Positions 35,971 to 45,227 of a stretch of 64,000 bases of DNA are shown here, one piece after another. A program made the position numbers and the translations under genes. Below the pieces are notes generated by a model. That model was not told the origin of the DNA. It worked only from the letters and a program-made list of their open reading frames with translations, and did no database searches. Position 1 is the stretch's first letter; each line of letters opens with the position of its first letter. The DNA comes from Bacteriovoracaceae bacterium (GTDB lineage Bacteria > Bdellovibrionota > Bacteriovoracia > Bacteriovoracales > Bacteriovoracaceae), in the NCBI GenBank assembly GCA_020630335.1, contig JAHDBN010000001.1, positions 169,324-233,323 of the forward strand, given 5' to 3'.

Positions 35971-37233
35971 TTAAAAAATTTCTTTAAATACTTTTTTTAA
36001 TGACTTCCCAAATTTAGTCATTATATCGTTTTCATCATTTTGAACTCTAGGTTTTACCTCTTCTTCAAAGTGATTATTTGTTTCATCTCTTTTTGATTCT
36101 AATAATAATCCAAGAACAGTTGATAGCTTTGGATCTTCCATCACATTAGTCATCCCACCAAAAGTAACTGGGAAGCCAATTTTTACTGATTTTTCTAGAA
36201 TATATTCAGCAAAAGGAATCATATCATTTAATAATCCACCACCACCGGTGATAACGAATCCAGCATTTGTTCTATCTAGAAGATTATTATTCGTTAAAAT
36301 TTTCTTAACTATACTTAGTAATTCCTCAGCTCTTGCATTTAATATTTCACTAATATGCTTTAATTCAACCTCTTTAGGTGTCATTCCAGATACACCTTGA
36401 ACTAAAATATTTGCTGAGTTATTTATTTTTTCAGGAAGAACTGTCCCGTGATTTATTTTTATTCTCTCTGCTTCATCATGCGTACATTTTAAGGCCACAG
36501 CTAAATCATTCGTAAAATGATTTCCTCCAACAGGAATAATTTGAGACCAAACTAAACATCCCTCTTTCCAAACAGCAAGATCAGTTGTCCCGCCGCCAAT
36601 ATCTATTAAAACTACCCCAAGTTCTTTTTCTTCTTCGCTTAATACAGATCTAGAAGAAGCAACTGGCTGTAAAATAATTTCATTCGCTTTTATTCCAGCT
36701 TGATCAACACATCTAATTAAATTTTGAATTAAAGTTGTTTGTCCTGTTACTATATGAACATTGGCTTCAAGTCTTATCCCGTGCATTCCTATGGGATCTT
36801 TTATTCCTCTTGTATTATCAACTCTAAACTCTTGAGGAAGAACATGAAGAATCTCTCTATCTGAAGGAATCACTACTGCCTTTGCTGCATCTAAAACTCG
36901 CTCAACATCTTCTTCGCCAACTTCTTTATTTTTGGTTGCAACAACACCTGAGCTATTAAACGAATATATATGGTTTCCTGCTATCCCTATTGTTGCTTCT
37001 GAGATATTTGAAAGACCAGACATTAATTTTGCTTCTTCAAGCGAACACCTTATAGATTTAACTGTCTTATCGATATTAATAACACAGCCTTTTTTTAATC
37101 CATAACTTGGATGTGTTCCTACACCTAGAATTTCTAATTCATTATTGTGATCTTTGGCAATGATAGTGCATACCTTTGTCGTCCCTACATCAAGAGCAAC
37201 AATAATATTTTCTTTTCTCGTTTTAGGTTTCAT
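35971..37233 (-). CDS. ftsA: Cell division protein FtsA
   Basis: FtsA is an actin-like protein that tethers FtsZ to the membrane. The 420-residue protein has IVALDVGTTKVCTIIA (phosphate-1), VVLIDIGGGTTDLAVW (phosphate-2), GFVITGGGGLLNDMI (adenosine motif) and a C-terminal amphipathic helix FGKSLKKVFKEIF for membrane binding. The order ftsQ-like, ftsA, ftsZ is classical. A hairpin-forming repeat lies in the 65-base gap upstream. Confidence 0.97.
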   Translation of the reverse strand: MKPKTRKENIIVALDVGTTKVCTIIAKDHNNELEILGVGTHPSYGLKKGCVINIDKTVKSIRCSLEEAKLMSGLSNISEATIGIAGNHIYSFNSSGVVATKNKEVGEEDVERVLDAAKAVVIPSDREILHVLPQEFRVDNTRGIKDPIGMHGIRLEANVHIVTGQTTLIQNLIRCVDQAGIKANEIILQPVASSRSVLSEEEKELGVVLIDIGGGTTDLAVWKEGCLVWSQIIPVGGNHFTNDLAVALKCTHDEAERIKINHGTVLPEKINNSANILVQGVSGMTPKEVELKHISEILNARAEELLSIVKKILTNNNLLDRTNAGFVITGGGGLLNDMIPFAEYILEKSVKIGFPVTFGGMTNVMEDPKLSTVLGLLLESKRDETNNHFEEEVKPRVQNDENDIMTKFGKSLKKVFKEIF

Positions 37234-37272
37234 GAGATTCCTTTCTCAAATCTTGGACTCAGATTCCTTCTT

Positions 37273-37292
37273 AGTAGAGTAATAACTCTACT
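37273..37292. repeat. Perfect 8-bp hairpin in the leader of ftsA
   Basis: AGTAGAGT, AATA, ACTCTACT forms a perfect stem of eight base pairs with a four-base loop, 40 bases before the ftsA start. On the transcribed (minus) strand no T-run follows, so it is not a classical terminator. It may be an RNA processing or regulatory element within the dcw transcript. Confidence 0.45.
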
Positions 37293-37298
37293 TTAATG

Positions 37299-38033
37299 CT
37301 ATAAACGGTGTGAAAATTTGACAACAATTTTTTTTGAATTTAAAAAACGAACATATTGTGGATACTTTTTCTTTTGATCAAAATACTCAATTGATTTTAA
37401 CAATCTCTTTGATTTATTCTTCCAATCATCCTGACCGACAAAGGCGGTTATTGCATGATTAGGATTTCTTATAATAATAATTAGCCTGTCGTTCTCATCA
37501 ATTATTAAATCTGAAATTCTTCTAACTAATTTCTTATCAATCTTTTCTAAGTAGCGTGAGATATCTATGAGTCTTTGTTTATTGATTTGTGACTTATTCA
37601 TAGAAAGTACTGGCAAAGGAGCCGTTAATATTTTTTCAGCTCTTAGGGCATTTTCATAGTTAGGATCAACTTTTTTTCCATTTTTAGAAAGCACTGAAAA
37701 ATAAGACTCGGTCCCATTCTCATTATAAACCTGCAATCTTGCTAATGGCTCAGGACAATTAAATGAAAGATCTAACTCATTACTTACAGGATTAAATTTA
37801 ATATCATAACTAGAAAGAAAAAATTTACTTTCAAGATCTTTGTCTAAAATATACTTTTTCGCTTCAAGTAAAGATTTACTTATTCTAAATTTATCTAATA
37901 TTTTAAGAGTTAAATCACCAGTCGTTTTCTTCGGGCACGTTCCAAATTCAACTTTGTATTTTAATTCATGAAAAGAAATTTCATTAGAAAAAACACTTAC
38001 TGAAAAGAATAATAAAAAAAGAAATTTCAACAT
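37299..38033 (-). CDS. ftsQ: Divergent FtsQ-like division protein
   Basis: This 244-residue exported protein occupies the ftsQ slot between murB and ftsA. It begins with a hydrophobic signal or anchor at residues 3-16 and almost no cytoplasmic tail, whereas FtsQ usually has 20 or more cytoplasmic residues before its span. No clear POTRA match is visible, but the C-terminal region (KSKRLLKSIEYFDQ, then YPQYVRFLNSKKIVVKF) resembles the last strands of FtsQ, where an IDLRF-type motif is typical. The name rests mainly on position and the C-terminus. Confidence 0.6.
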   Translation of the reverse strand: MLKFLFLLFFSVSVFSNEISFHELKYKVEFGTCPKKTTGDLTLKILDKFRISKSLLEAKKYILDKDLESKFFLSSYDIKFNPVSNELDLSFNCPEPLARLQVYNENGTESYFSVLSKNGKKVDPNYENALRAEKILTAPLPVLSMNKSQINKQRLIDISRYLEKIDKKLVRRISDLIIDENDRLIIIIRNPNHAITAFVGQDDWKNKSKRLLKSIEYFDQKKKYPQYVRFLNSKKIVVKFSHRL

Positions 38034-38036
38034 TAT

Positions 38037-38933
38037 TTAATTATAAGAATATTGGACTTCGCATTCAAGAACCAGTCCTTTTTGTTTAAACACCTTATCT
38101 TTTATATCAAGTATAAAAGAATCTAGATCTTTTAATGATCCAGATCCAAAATGCTCTATAAAATTTCCGTGAATTTCACTTATCCTAAAATGCTCACTTG
38201 AGTATCCTTTTAAATCTAAATCATCTATTAGCTTACCAACTGGAATACTTTCAAAGTTTTTAAAAACACATCCACAATTATACGTTTTTAATGGTTGAGT
38301 TTCTTTCCTGTAATTCAAATATTTTTTTATTTTATTGCTAGTATTAGGATCAGATTCAAAATGAAGAAGAGTAGCTCCTAATATAACTTCACCTTTTTTT
38401 AAAAAATTATTTTTTCTATATGAAAAACTCTCATTGTTCTTTTTAATAATTTCAATTTCTTGTTTATTATTTAAAATCTTAATTGACTCCACAAAATCAG
38501 AAATCTCTCCCAATCTTGTTCCCGCATTCATAAAAATAGCACCACCTAAGCTAGCGGGTATTCCAGTCATTGCTTCCCATCCCTTTATTTCATTTTTCAT
38601 GGCAAGTGAAATTAAATCATTTAGTGACACCGAAGCAGGAAAATATGTCTTTTGCTTACTCATTTGAAAATCTTTTTTATCAAAATCAAATTGAATTTTA
38701 ATATAGAAAAAATCATTCGCATTTTCAGGAAACAACTGATTGGCACCCCAACCAAGCATTCTCCAATTCAACTTCTTTTCATTTAAAATCTTCAAGAGAT
38801 CAATGAGTGCTTTCTCAGATCTAACGGTTGCTAAGTTTCCAACGCTTTTCAATCTCATTGTAGAATATCTAGATAAATCTTTACTAAACTCTAAGTCTAT
38901 ATCAGAGTTCTGAATGGAAAATTCTTTGATCAT
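38037..38933 (-). CDS. murB: UDP-N-acetylenolpyruvoylglucosamine reductase MurB
   Basis: MurB is the FAD enzyme that reduces UDP-GlcNAc-enolpyruvate to UDP-MurNAc. It has the FAD motif LGWGANQLFPE, the AMTGIPASLGGAIFMNAGTRLGE signature, the region FSYRKNNFL and the C-terminal FRISEIHGNFIEHFGSG. The family catalytic Ser in GSxFKNP is Cys here (GCVFKNF; codon 38268-38270). I choose the ATG at 38933 (MIKEFSIQN); an upstream ATG at 38978 would add 15 hydrophobic residues inside ftsW. Even so the start overlaps ftsW by 32 bases. Confidence 0.93.
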   Translation of the reverse strand: MIKEFSIQNSDIDLEFSKDLSRYSTMRLKSVGNLATVRSEKALIDLLKILNEKKLNWRMLGWGANQLFPENANDFFYIKIQFDFDKKDFQMSKQKTYFPASVSLNDLISLAMKNEIKGWEAMTGIPASLGGAIFMNAGTRLGEISDFVESIKILNNKQEIEIIKKNNESFSYRKNNFLKKGEVILGATLLHFESDPNTSNKIKKYLNYRKETQPLKTYNCGCVFKNFESIPVGKLIDDLDLKGYSSEHFRISEIHGNFIEHFGSGSLKDLDSFILDIKDKVFKQKGLVLECEVQYSYN

Positions 38934-40020
38934 ATTTTTTAGTAAACAAGGAAAAGAATAAACCAAGCAATAAAGCATTGGCCAATAAAGAAGATCCCCC
39001 GTAACTAATAAATGGTAAGTTTAAACCTTTAGTTGGAAGTAGTCCCAAAACAACACCCATGTTTAAAATTGCTTGGAAACAAATTGTTCCAATTACCAAA
39101 ATGGCAAAAGAAGATTTTGTTTTATTCTTTAAAGATAACGCCATTTTAAAACCTGAAAGAGCAAAGCTCATAAAAAGTGCTATTAAAATAAAAACCCCTA
39201 CAAATCCAAGCTCTTCACCTATTACACTAAAAATAAAATCATTATAAGCTTCAGGGAGATAAAATAATTTTTCTCTGCTATTTCCTATACCAGCTCCGAA
39301 AAAGCTCCCGTGAGCAAAACCAAGAAAAGATTGTATTATTTGAAAACCACTATTCATTGGATCTTTCCATGGATCAAGATAACTCATTAATCTTTTCACT
39401 CTATACGGAGCAAGAACTAACAACCCACTCATAGCAATCACAGATGAAAACAAAAATCCATAAAACCATTTTCTTGGAAAATTACTTAAGAAGCATGCAA
39501 ACAATATATTACAAAAACATAAGAAAAACATTCCATAATCAGGCTGAAGTAATAAAAGAAGTAATGGTGCAAATAAAATTGTAGCTTTTTTTATTTTCTC
39601 TTTTTGACTCCAAATTTCAAAATGATGAAAAAAAGAAACTGCTGTTAATAAAGCAGAGTATTTAACAAATTCTCCAGGTTGAATAGTTGTAAAACCTAAG
39701 TTTAACCATCTAGATGCACCTTTTATAGTTACTCCAATTTGTGGAATAAATGTTAAAAACACAAGAAAAGTAAAAAACATATGAAGAGGGAAAATAGATT
39801 TATACCAAAACTCAAACTTTGACTTTGATAAAACCCCTATACAAACAACTGAAAAAAATACAAAGATTAATTGCTTAATAAAAATATAATTAGAACTTCC
39901 AAACTCTTCCATCGCAAACATATAGCTTGATGAATAAATCATTCCTAATCCAAATAATGCTAAGCTAATGAGGGTAAATAAAAATATTCTGAGATTTCTA
40001 GTAAGTTGAAGAGCGTCCAT
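38902..40020 (-). CDS. ftsW: SEDS-family septal peptidoglycan polymerase FtsW
   Basis: FtsW polymerises lipid II with FtsI at the septum. The 372-residue protein has ten hydrophobic spans and SEDS motifs: FVKYSALLTAVSF, DPWKDPMNSGFQIIQS, ITG-like NDFIFSVIGEELGFVG and the end GLLPTKGLNLPFISYGGSSLL. It lies 30 bases after murD. murG and murC, which usually follow ftsW, are missing here. Confidence 0.97.
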   Translation of the reverse strand: MDALQLTRNLRIFLFTLISLALFGLGMIYSSSYMFAMEEFGSSNYIFIKQLIFVFFSVVCIGVLSKSKFEFWYKSIFPLHMFFTFLVFLTFIPQIGVTIKGASRWLNLGFTTIQPGEFVKYSALLTAVSFFHHFEIWSQKEKIKKATILFAPLLLLLLQPDYGMFFLCFCNILFACFLSNFPRKWFYGFLFSSVIAMSGLLVLAPYRVKRLMSYLDPWKDPMNSGFQIIQSFLGFAHGSFFGAGIGNSREKLFYLPEAYNDFIFSVIGEELGFVGVFILIALFMSFALSGFKMALSLKNKTKSSFAILVIGTICFQAILNMGVVLGLLPTKGLNLPFISYGGSSLLANALLLGLFFSLFTKKYDQRIFHSEL

Positions 40021-40050
40021 TCCCTTTCCTTAAATTTGAAAAACTAATAC

Positions 40051-41430
40051 CTATAATTGATAGACTAGTTTTTTATAGTAATTACCCTTCTCTACATAAT
40101 CTCTAAATACATCAGTAGAACTATTTCCTGGGCATAATACTATTGTATCACCATTGCGTGATTTCTGGTAGGCAATCAAAACTGATTCATCAAAAGATCC
40201 GACCAAATAAGTCTGGGTTGAATCACCAATTGCTCTGTTAAGTGACTCCTTACACTCACCAACTATAACTAAGAGTCTTACTTTTTCATTGATAACATTC
40301 GTGAACCCTTCAAACTCTTGTTCTGTATCTTTTCCACCAGCAATTAAAATAACTGGTTCTTTAAAAGATTCCAAAGACTTTTGAAGATCATACATATTTT
40401 CAGATTTAGAATCATTGTAAAACTTAACACCATTCTTCTCTATAACATATTCAAGCCTATGAGAGATTCCTGGAAACTTAATAATGCATTCTTGAATTGC
40501 TTCATCCGAAGCTTTTAATGCCTTACAAGCAGTTATTGCAGCCATTAAATTTTCTCTATTTCTAGGCCCAATAATTCTCATCTTGTTTACTTTAAACTCT
40601 GAGTGGCAATGAACATTAGAATGAATTCTTTTATCATGAAAATGGGTTCCTTGAATATCTCCAACTATTCCCATTTTTACAAACGATCTTCTTGAATACC
40701 AACAAGTTTGAGCATTCATATCCTTGAAAATTCCAAGAGAAGCAAGTTTATCAAAGTTTAAAATTAAATGGCCTTCAGGCCCTAAGAGATTTGCAACAGA
40801 CAAACAAGTTTCAATATATTCTGAAACAGATCTAAACATTGGCGGAATTTTTATTTCATCAAGGTTTGGATAGACAACCAATATTGGTTTTAAAAAATTC
40901 AAACTCTTAATTTGTTGTGGTGATAATTCAACAATTACATAATCAACATCTTCTTTATCGTCTAATAAATGATAATTAATAAATGGTTCTTCACTAGTTC
41001 CACCTACAAAAACGTTTTTCTTATCTAGTTTTAAAATATAAGCAATCATATGAGCGATAGTTGTTCTACCGTAACTTCCACAAACTGCAATAATTGGTTT
41101 TGTGCAATAACGAGCTGAAAAAGTAAATTCAGAATAAACTTCTTTCCCGTGATGTCTTGCAATTTCTAACTGAGGAATATGAGGATCAACTGAAGGGCTG
41201 TAAATAATTATATCAGCTTCTAAGAAATCTGCTTCTCTATGTTCACCTAAAACCAATTCCGGAGTCGGAGAAATTTTCTTAACTCTTTTTACTGGTTTGT
41301 TAAGATCAAAGATAGGCCTAATATCTGTAACTTTAATCTGACACTCTAACTTATTAAAAAAATTAATAAGAACAAAACTTGTTTTACCAAGTCCAACAAT
41401 TAAAACTTTTTTGCCTCTATAATGTTCCAT
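40051..41430 (-). CDS. murD: MurD homologue with altered ATP-binding motif
   Basis: MurD adds D-Glu to UDP-MurNAc-L-Ala. This 459-residue protein has the three-domain Mur ligase layout and the murD position, with VLIVGLGKTSFVLINFF, SPSVDPHIPQL, ISHRLEYV and YNDSKSENMYDLQKSL. Several active-site motifs deviate. The P-loop is GSYGRTT: Arg122 stands where Mur ligases have an essential Lys. The DHxDRH region reads PNLDEIKIPPMFRS, and the GGxDK region reads GGKDTEQEF. It could be a true but divergent MurD or a degenerate one with a paralogue elsewhere. Confidence 0.85.
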   Translation of the reverse strand: MEHYRGKKVLIVGLGKTSFVLINFFNKLECQIKVTDIRPIFDLNKPVKRVKKISPTPELVLGEHREADFLEADIIIYSPSVDPHIPQLEIARHHGKEVYSEFTFSARYCTKPIIAVCGSYGRTTIAHMIAYILKLDKKNVFVGGTSEEPFINYHLLDDKEDVDYVIVELSPQQIKSLNFLKPILVVYPNLDEIKIPPMFRSVSEYIETCLSVANLLGPEGHLILNFDKLASLGIFKDMNAQTCWYSRRSFVKMGIVGDIQGTHFHDKRIHSNVHCHSEFKVNKMRIIGPRNRENLMAAITACKALKASDEAIQECIIKFPGISHRLEYVIEKNGVKFYNDSKSENMYDLQKSLESFKEPVILIAGGKDTEQEFEGFTNVINEKVRLLVIVGECKESLNRAIGDSTQTYLVGSFDESVLIAYQKSRNGDTIVLCPGNSSTDVFRDYVEKGNYYKKLVYQL

Positions 41431-41457
41431 AATACCTCTAAATAGATAGTAAGAGCT

Positions 41458-42537
41458 TTATCGCAATTTTAAACTCATAAGAGCTAATACCATAAAAATC
41501 AAACTAAGTATCCAGAATCTTACGATAACTTTCGGCTCTTGCCATCCTTTTAACTCAAAATGATGATGAATTGGCGCCATTTTAAATACTCGCTTGCCAC
41601 GAGTTTTAAATGAAAATACTTGAATCATGACAGAAAGCGCTTCTAGCACGAATATACCGCCAAATATCAAAAGCAAAAACTCACTTTTTGATAAAACTGC
41701 CATAATTCCTAGCGCACCACCCAAAGATAATGAACCTACATCTCCCATAAAAATTTCTGCAGGATATGAATTAAACCACAAAAATCCAAGAGACGCTCCC
41801 ATTAACGCCGTACAAAGAATGGTAACTTCTCCAAGGCCTTGAACATAAGGGACAAATAAATAATCAGAAATCTCAATATTTCCAGAGATATAACAAACTA
41901 TAGTTAATGTGACGAGACTAGTTACAATTGGCCCTACCGCTAAACCATCTAAACCATCTGTTAGATTTACGGCATTACTTGAGCCAACAATCACAATTGA
42001 AGAAAAAATAATAAAACCAACAAACCCAAGATCTAAAACTGGGTATTTTAGAAAAGGTAAGTAAAGCTCCGTAGTCACCACTTGATTATTAACTAACCAC
42101 GAACTTACAAGTATAGAAGTTAAAAATTGCCAAGCAAGCTTTCCTTTTGCACTAACTCCTTTTGTATTTTTTTTTGCAACCTTCAGATAATCATCTAAAA
42201 ATCCCAATCCAAAATAAGAAAGTATGACAAAAATTGCTGCCAACACAGGCTTTGATAAAAAATTTCCACATAAAAGAATTGCTGAAAACGCACTAATAAT
42301 AATTAAAACTCCTCCCATCGTAGGAGTTCCACTTTTTTTCTTATGAGATTCTGGCCCTTCATTTCTGATGAGTTGACCAAACTGTTTTTTCTTAATGAAA
42401 CTAATAAAAGTTTTTCCAAAAAAGATTGAGACGATTACTGATATACAAAATGCAATAGCAGAACGAGTCGTTATATATTTAAAAACGTTAAAAAGAGCAA
42501 AGCTTTCGCTTAATGGATAAAAAAAGTGATAAAACAT
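41458..42537 (-). CDS. mraY: Phospho-N-acetylmuramoyl-pentapeptide transferase MraY
   Basis: MraY makes lipid I by joining UDP-MurNAc-pentapeptide to undecaprenyl phosphate in the inner membrane. The 359-residue protein has ten spans and the motifs KKKSGTPTMGGVLI, LGFLDDYLKVAKKN, NAVNLTDGLDGLA, FMGDVGSLSLGGALG and PIHHHFELKGWQEPKVI. All key Asp and His residues are present. It lies one base after murF. Confidence 0.98.
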   Translation of the reverse strand: MFYHFFYPLSESFALFNVFKYITTRSAIAFCISVIVSIFFGKTFISFIKKKQFGQLIRNEGPESHKKKSGTPTMGGVLIIISAFSAILLCGNFLSKPVLAAIFVILSYFGLGFLDDYLKVAKKNTKGVSAKGKLAWQFLTSILVSSWLVNNQVVTTELYLPFLKYPVLDLGFVGFIIFSSIVIVGSSNAVNLTDGLDGLAVGPIVTSLVTLTIVCYISGNIEISDYLFVPYVQGLGEVTILCTALMGASLGFLWFNSYPAEIFMGDVGSLSLGGALGIMAVLSKSEFLLLIFGGIFVLEALSVMIQVFSFKTRGKRVFKMAPIHHHFELKGWQEPKVIVRFWILSLIFMVLALMSLKLR

Positions 42538-42538
42538 C

Positions 42539-43891
42539 TTATTTATTTATATCGAAGATTTTCTCTAGTTGTAAAGAACGACTTGCTTTGGCAAAAACAT
42601 TCTTATAGTTATTCAATTCAACATCCCAATCAACATTATTAATATTTAAGAAAGTTTTAAAATTTTTATCAAAACCTTTTTTAAAGTCATCTGAATATTT
42701 TCCTATATAAATGACTGGTAATGACAAACCAGATACAAAAGAGCCAAGTTCTTCATGATATTTTTTTGAGTTTTCCCCAAGCTCATTCATGTCACCTATT
42801 AATAAAGCCGCTGATTCTAAATTATTTCTCTGTATATGATCGAGATAAGCTTTTATAGCGACTCTCATAGAGCTTGGGTTAGCATTATAAGCATCTAAAA
42901 ATACTTTTTTATTTTTCCAACTTATCCACTGAGATCTATTATTCGTTGAAGAAAAAGAAGCACAAGCTTCTAATAATTCGCTCTGTCTGTCATTTATTAA
43001 AAAATTAGCAATATTAAAAGCATTAGCAAGGTTTGAGAAATTATAATCTCCAATAATATTTGAATTTTTTATTTTTATATCACCATTCAAGACAAAACCA
43101 TTTTCAAAGGTATAATTAAAATCAGATTTATTCCTACCAAAAGTTTTACTCCCCTTGCTGGTTAAATTTTTAATGTGCTCATCATCATTATTTATAAGAA
43201 AAAATCCTTCTCCATTAGTTAAACCATAAATCCTATGAAAAATCTTTGTTTCTTCTTTAAAAACATCTGTAGTTGTTTTAAAAAACTCCATATGTGTATG
43301 GCCAATATTAGTCGTTATTCCAACTTCAGGGAAAGTCATCTTACAAAGTAACTCCATTTCTCCTGGGTGGTTACTTCCATATTCTACAATGGCGTACTTA
43401 TGAATATCAGGATTTAATCTAAAAATTGTAAAAGGTACCCCAAAATGATTATTATCATTTTTCTTAGTAGCAATTACATCTATAGATAAAGAATCAAATA
43501 AATGTTTCAACATTTCTTTCGTTGTTGTTTTCCCATTTGATCCTGATATTGCAATAGTCTTAACTCCTTTATCATAACAGTCTTGGGCATGCGCTTTACA
43601 AAGATAAAAAATAAAATCTTTTATCGAATCAACTGAAACTAAGAATCCAGATAAGTTTTTTGCCTCTAAATCTTTTTCTTTACTACTTTCAAAAACACTT
43701 ATTTCACAATTTTCTAAAGATGAAATAAATTTAAATGCATCATGTACTTCACCTTTGATGGCCAAAAAGCAAGTATCATTTGATACTCTCCTGGAATCAG
43801 TAGAAATTTGATAGTTTTTTTTCAAAGACAAACTACTTCCAAAAGTTTGGATAATTCCAGGATAATTTAGTATGTGCTGAGTATTAATCAT
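42539..43891 (-). CDS. murF: UDP-MurNAc-tripeptide D-Ala-D-Ala ligase MurF
   Basis: MurF adds D-Ala-D-Ala to the UDP-MurNAc-tripeptide. The 450-residue protein has the intact Mur ligase P-loop ISGSNGKTTTKEML, EYGSNHPGEMELL, TNIGHTHMEFF, the DAYNANPSSMRVAI motif and LLIGDMNELGENS. Length is typical. It overlaps murE by eight bases. Confidence 0.97.
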   Translation of the reverse strand: MINTQHILNYPGIIQTFGSSLSLKKNYQISTDSRRVSNDTCFLAIKGEVHDAFKFISSLENCEISVFESSKEKDLEAKNLSGFLVSVDSIKDFIFYLCKAHAQDCYDKGVKTIAISGSNGKTTTKEMLKHLFDSLSIDVIATKKNDNNHFGVPFTIFRLNPDIHKYAIVEYGSNHPGEMELLCKMTFPEVGITTNIGHTHMEFFKTTTDVFKEETKIFHRIYGLTNGEGFFLINNDDEHIKNLTSKGSKTFGRNKSDFNYTFENGFVLNGDIKIKNSNIIGDYNFSNLANAFNIANFLINDRQSELLEACASFSSTNNRSQWISWKNKKVFLDAYNANPSSMRVAIKAYLDHIQRNNLESAALLIGDMNELGENSKKYHEELGSFVSGLSLPVIYIGKYSDDFKKGFDKNFKTFLNINNVDWDVELNNYKNVFAKASRSLQLEKIFDINK

Positions 43892-45227
43892 TTATATATT
43901 TTAAAATTTCTTCTTTATCATTAAAAGGAATCTTTTCACCTTTGATGTCCAAATAAGGTTCATGTCCTTTCCCTGCTATTAAAAAAACATCTGAATCTAA
44001 AGATTCCATGCCTATTTTTAAAGCTTTAACCCTATCAATCTCCACTAAAACTTTTTTTTGATCTTTGAAGCCCAAAAAAGCATCTTCGATAATCTTACTA
44101 GGATCTTCAAATCTAGGATTATCACTAGTCAAAATAATGGAATCTGCATACTTTTCCACAGCACTTGCCATAAGAGGCCTTTTTGATGGATCTCTATCTC
44201 CTCCACAACCAAACAAAACTTTCAATTTTTTTTGAGAGAAACTCTTTTTCAAACTCTCACAAATTTTAAGTAAAGCATCTGGAGTGTGAGCAAAATCAAT
44301 AACTATTAGAGAATTTTTATACTTTATAAAATTAAACCTTCCATCTGGTGCTGAAAAATTTATTTTTTTAAAATTTGAATCTTTATTAAAAATCTCTTTA
44401 AAAAGAGCATATGCTAATGAAATGTTTTTCTGATTAAACAAAAGTCCCAACTCTGGATTGTTTTCTATTTCTTCTTTTGAAAAATCTAATTTTTCTACAG
44501 GTATAGTGGTAAAACTAGAATCTTCTATTTCTTCCTCTATTGGGACCAGTATTTCTTTTTTATCTAAATGCCTTAATATTTTCAGTTTTGAATTAAAATA
44601 CTCTTTCATCGTTTTGTGATAGTCTAGATGATCTTGAGAGAAATTAGTCCATGCAGCTAAGTTAAAAGGAATGTTATAAAACCTCTCTTGCTCTAAGGCA
44701 TGCGAGCTTGCTTCAAGAATCACATAATCTGCATCTTTAAACTCATGTAAACATTTCCTTAAATCTATAAACGAGGGAGTAGTTAAAGAAAAATCCATTT
44801 TTTTTTCTTTATTATAAAAAACACCTAAGGTTCCTATTCTTAGTACATTCTTTTTTTCATGAAAGATTAACTCTTCTAGATAATGAGTGGTGCTTGTTTT
44901 ACCATTAGTTCCTGTTATTCCTGTAACGTGGTTTAGAGACAAAGGATAAACCTCATCAAGTAATCTCTTTTGAGATTCAAGCCAATTTTCCTTATCTATT
45001 AATATTTTATTTTCTTTAAGCCCGTTATAAATATCCATTGAATCAGTAATAACTAATTTAAAACCTTCTGTTTTATCTAAATATTTTTCATAACTCTTTG
45101 AAGACTTAAAAAACAAAGCAGAGTCTTTTTTTTGATTTTGAACTTTCCATTCAATATCTGAAATTTCAAAATTATCACCCTTGAAATCTCTACATAGATC
45201 TTTAAGAATCTCTAGGGCATTAATCAT
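43884..45227 (-). CDS. murE: UDP-MurNAc-L-Ala-D-Glu: meso-diaminopimelate ligase MurE
   Basis: MurE adds the third residue of the stem peptide. The 447-residue protein has P-loop TGITGTNGKTSTTHYLE, the EASSHALEQERF motif, TNFSQDHLDYHKTM and the C-terminal specificity motif DNPR (residues 369-372), which marks meso-diaminopimelate rather than lysine as substrate. It overlaps ftsI and murF by eight bases on each side. Confidence 0.97.
   Translation of the reverse strand: MINALEILKDLCRDFKGDNFEISDIEWKVQNQKKDSALFFKSSKSYEKYLDKTEGFKLVITDSMDIYNGLKENKILIDKENWLESQKRLLDEVYPLSLNHVTGITGTNGKTSTTHYLEELIFHEKKNVLRIGTLGVFYNKEKKMDFSLTTPSFIDLRKCLHEFKDADYVILEASSHALEQERFYNIPFNLAAWTNFSQDHLDYHKTMKEYFNSKLKILRHLDKKEILVPIEEEIEDSSFTTIPVEKLDFSKEEIENNPELGLLFNQKNISLAYALFKEIFNKDSNFKKINFSAPDGRFNFIKYKNSLIVIDFAHTPDALLKICESLKKSFSQKKLKVLFGCGGDRDPSKRPLMASAVEKYADSIILTSDNPRFEDPSKIIEDAFLGFKDQKKVLVEIDRVKALKIGMESLDSDVFLIAGKGHEPYLDIKGEKIPFNDKEEILKYIND

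Noticed and set aside
38934..38978. Longer MurB start at 38978
   Set aside because: It adds 15 hydrophobic residues not typical of cytoplasmic MurB and deepens the ftsW overlap; ATG at 38933 gives a normal N-terminus.
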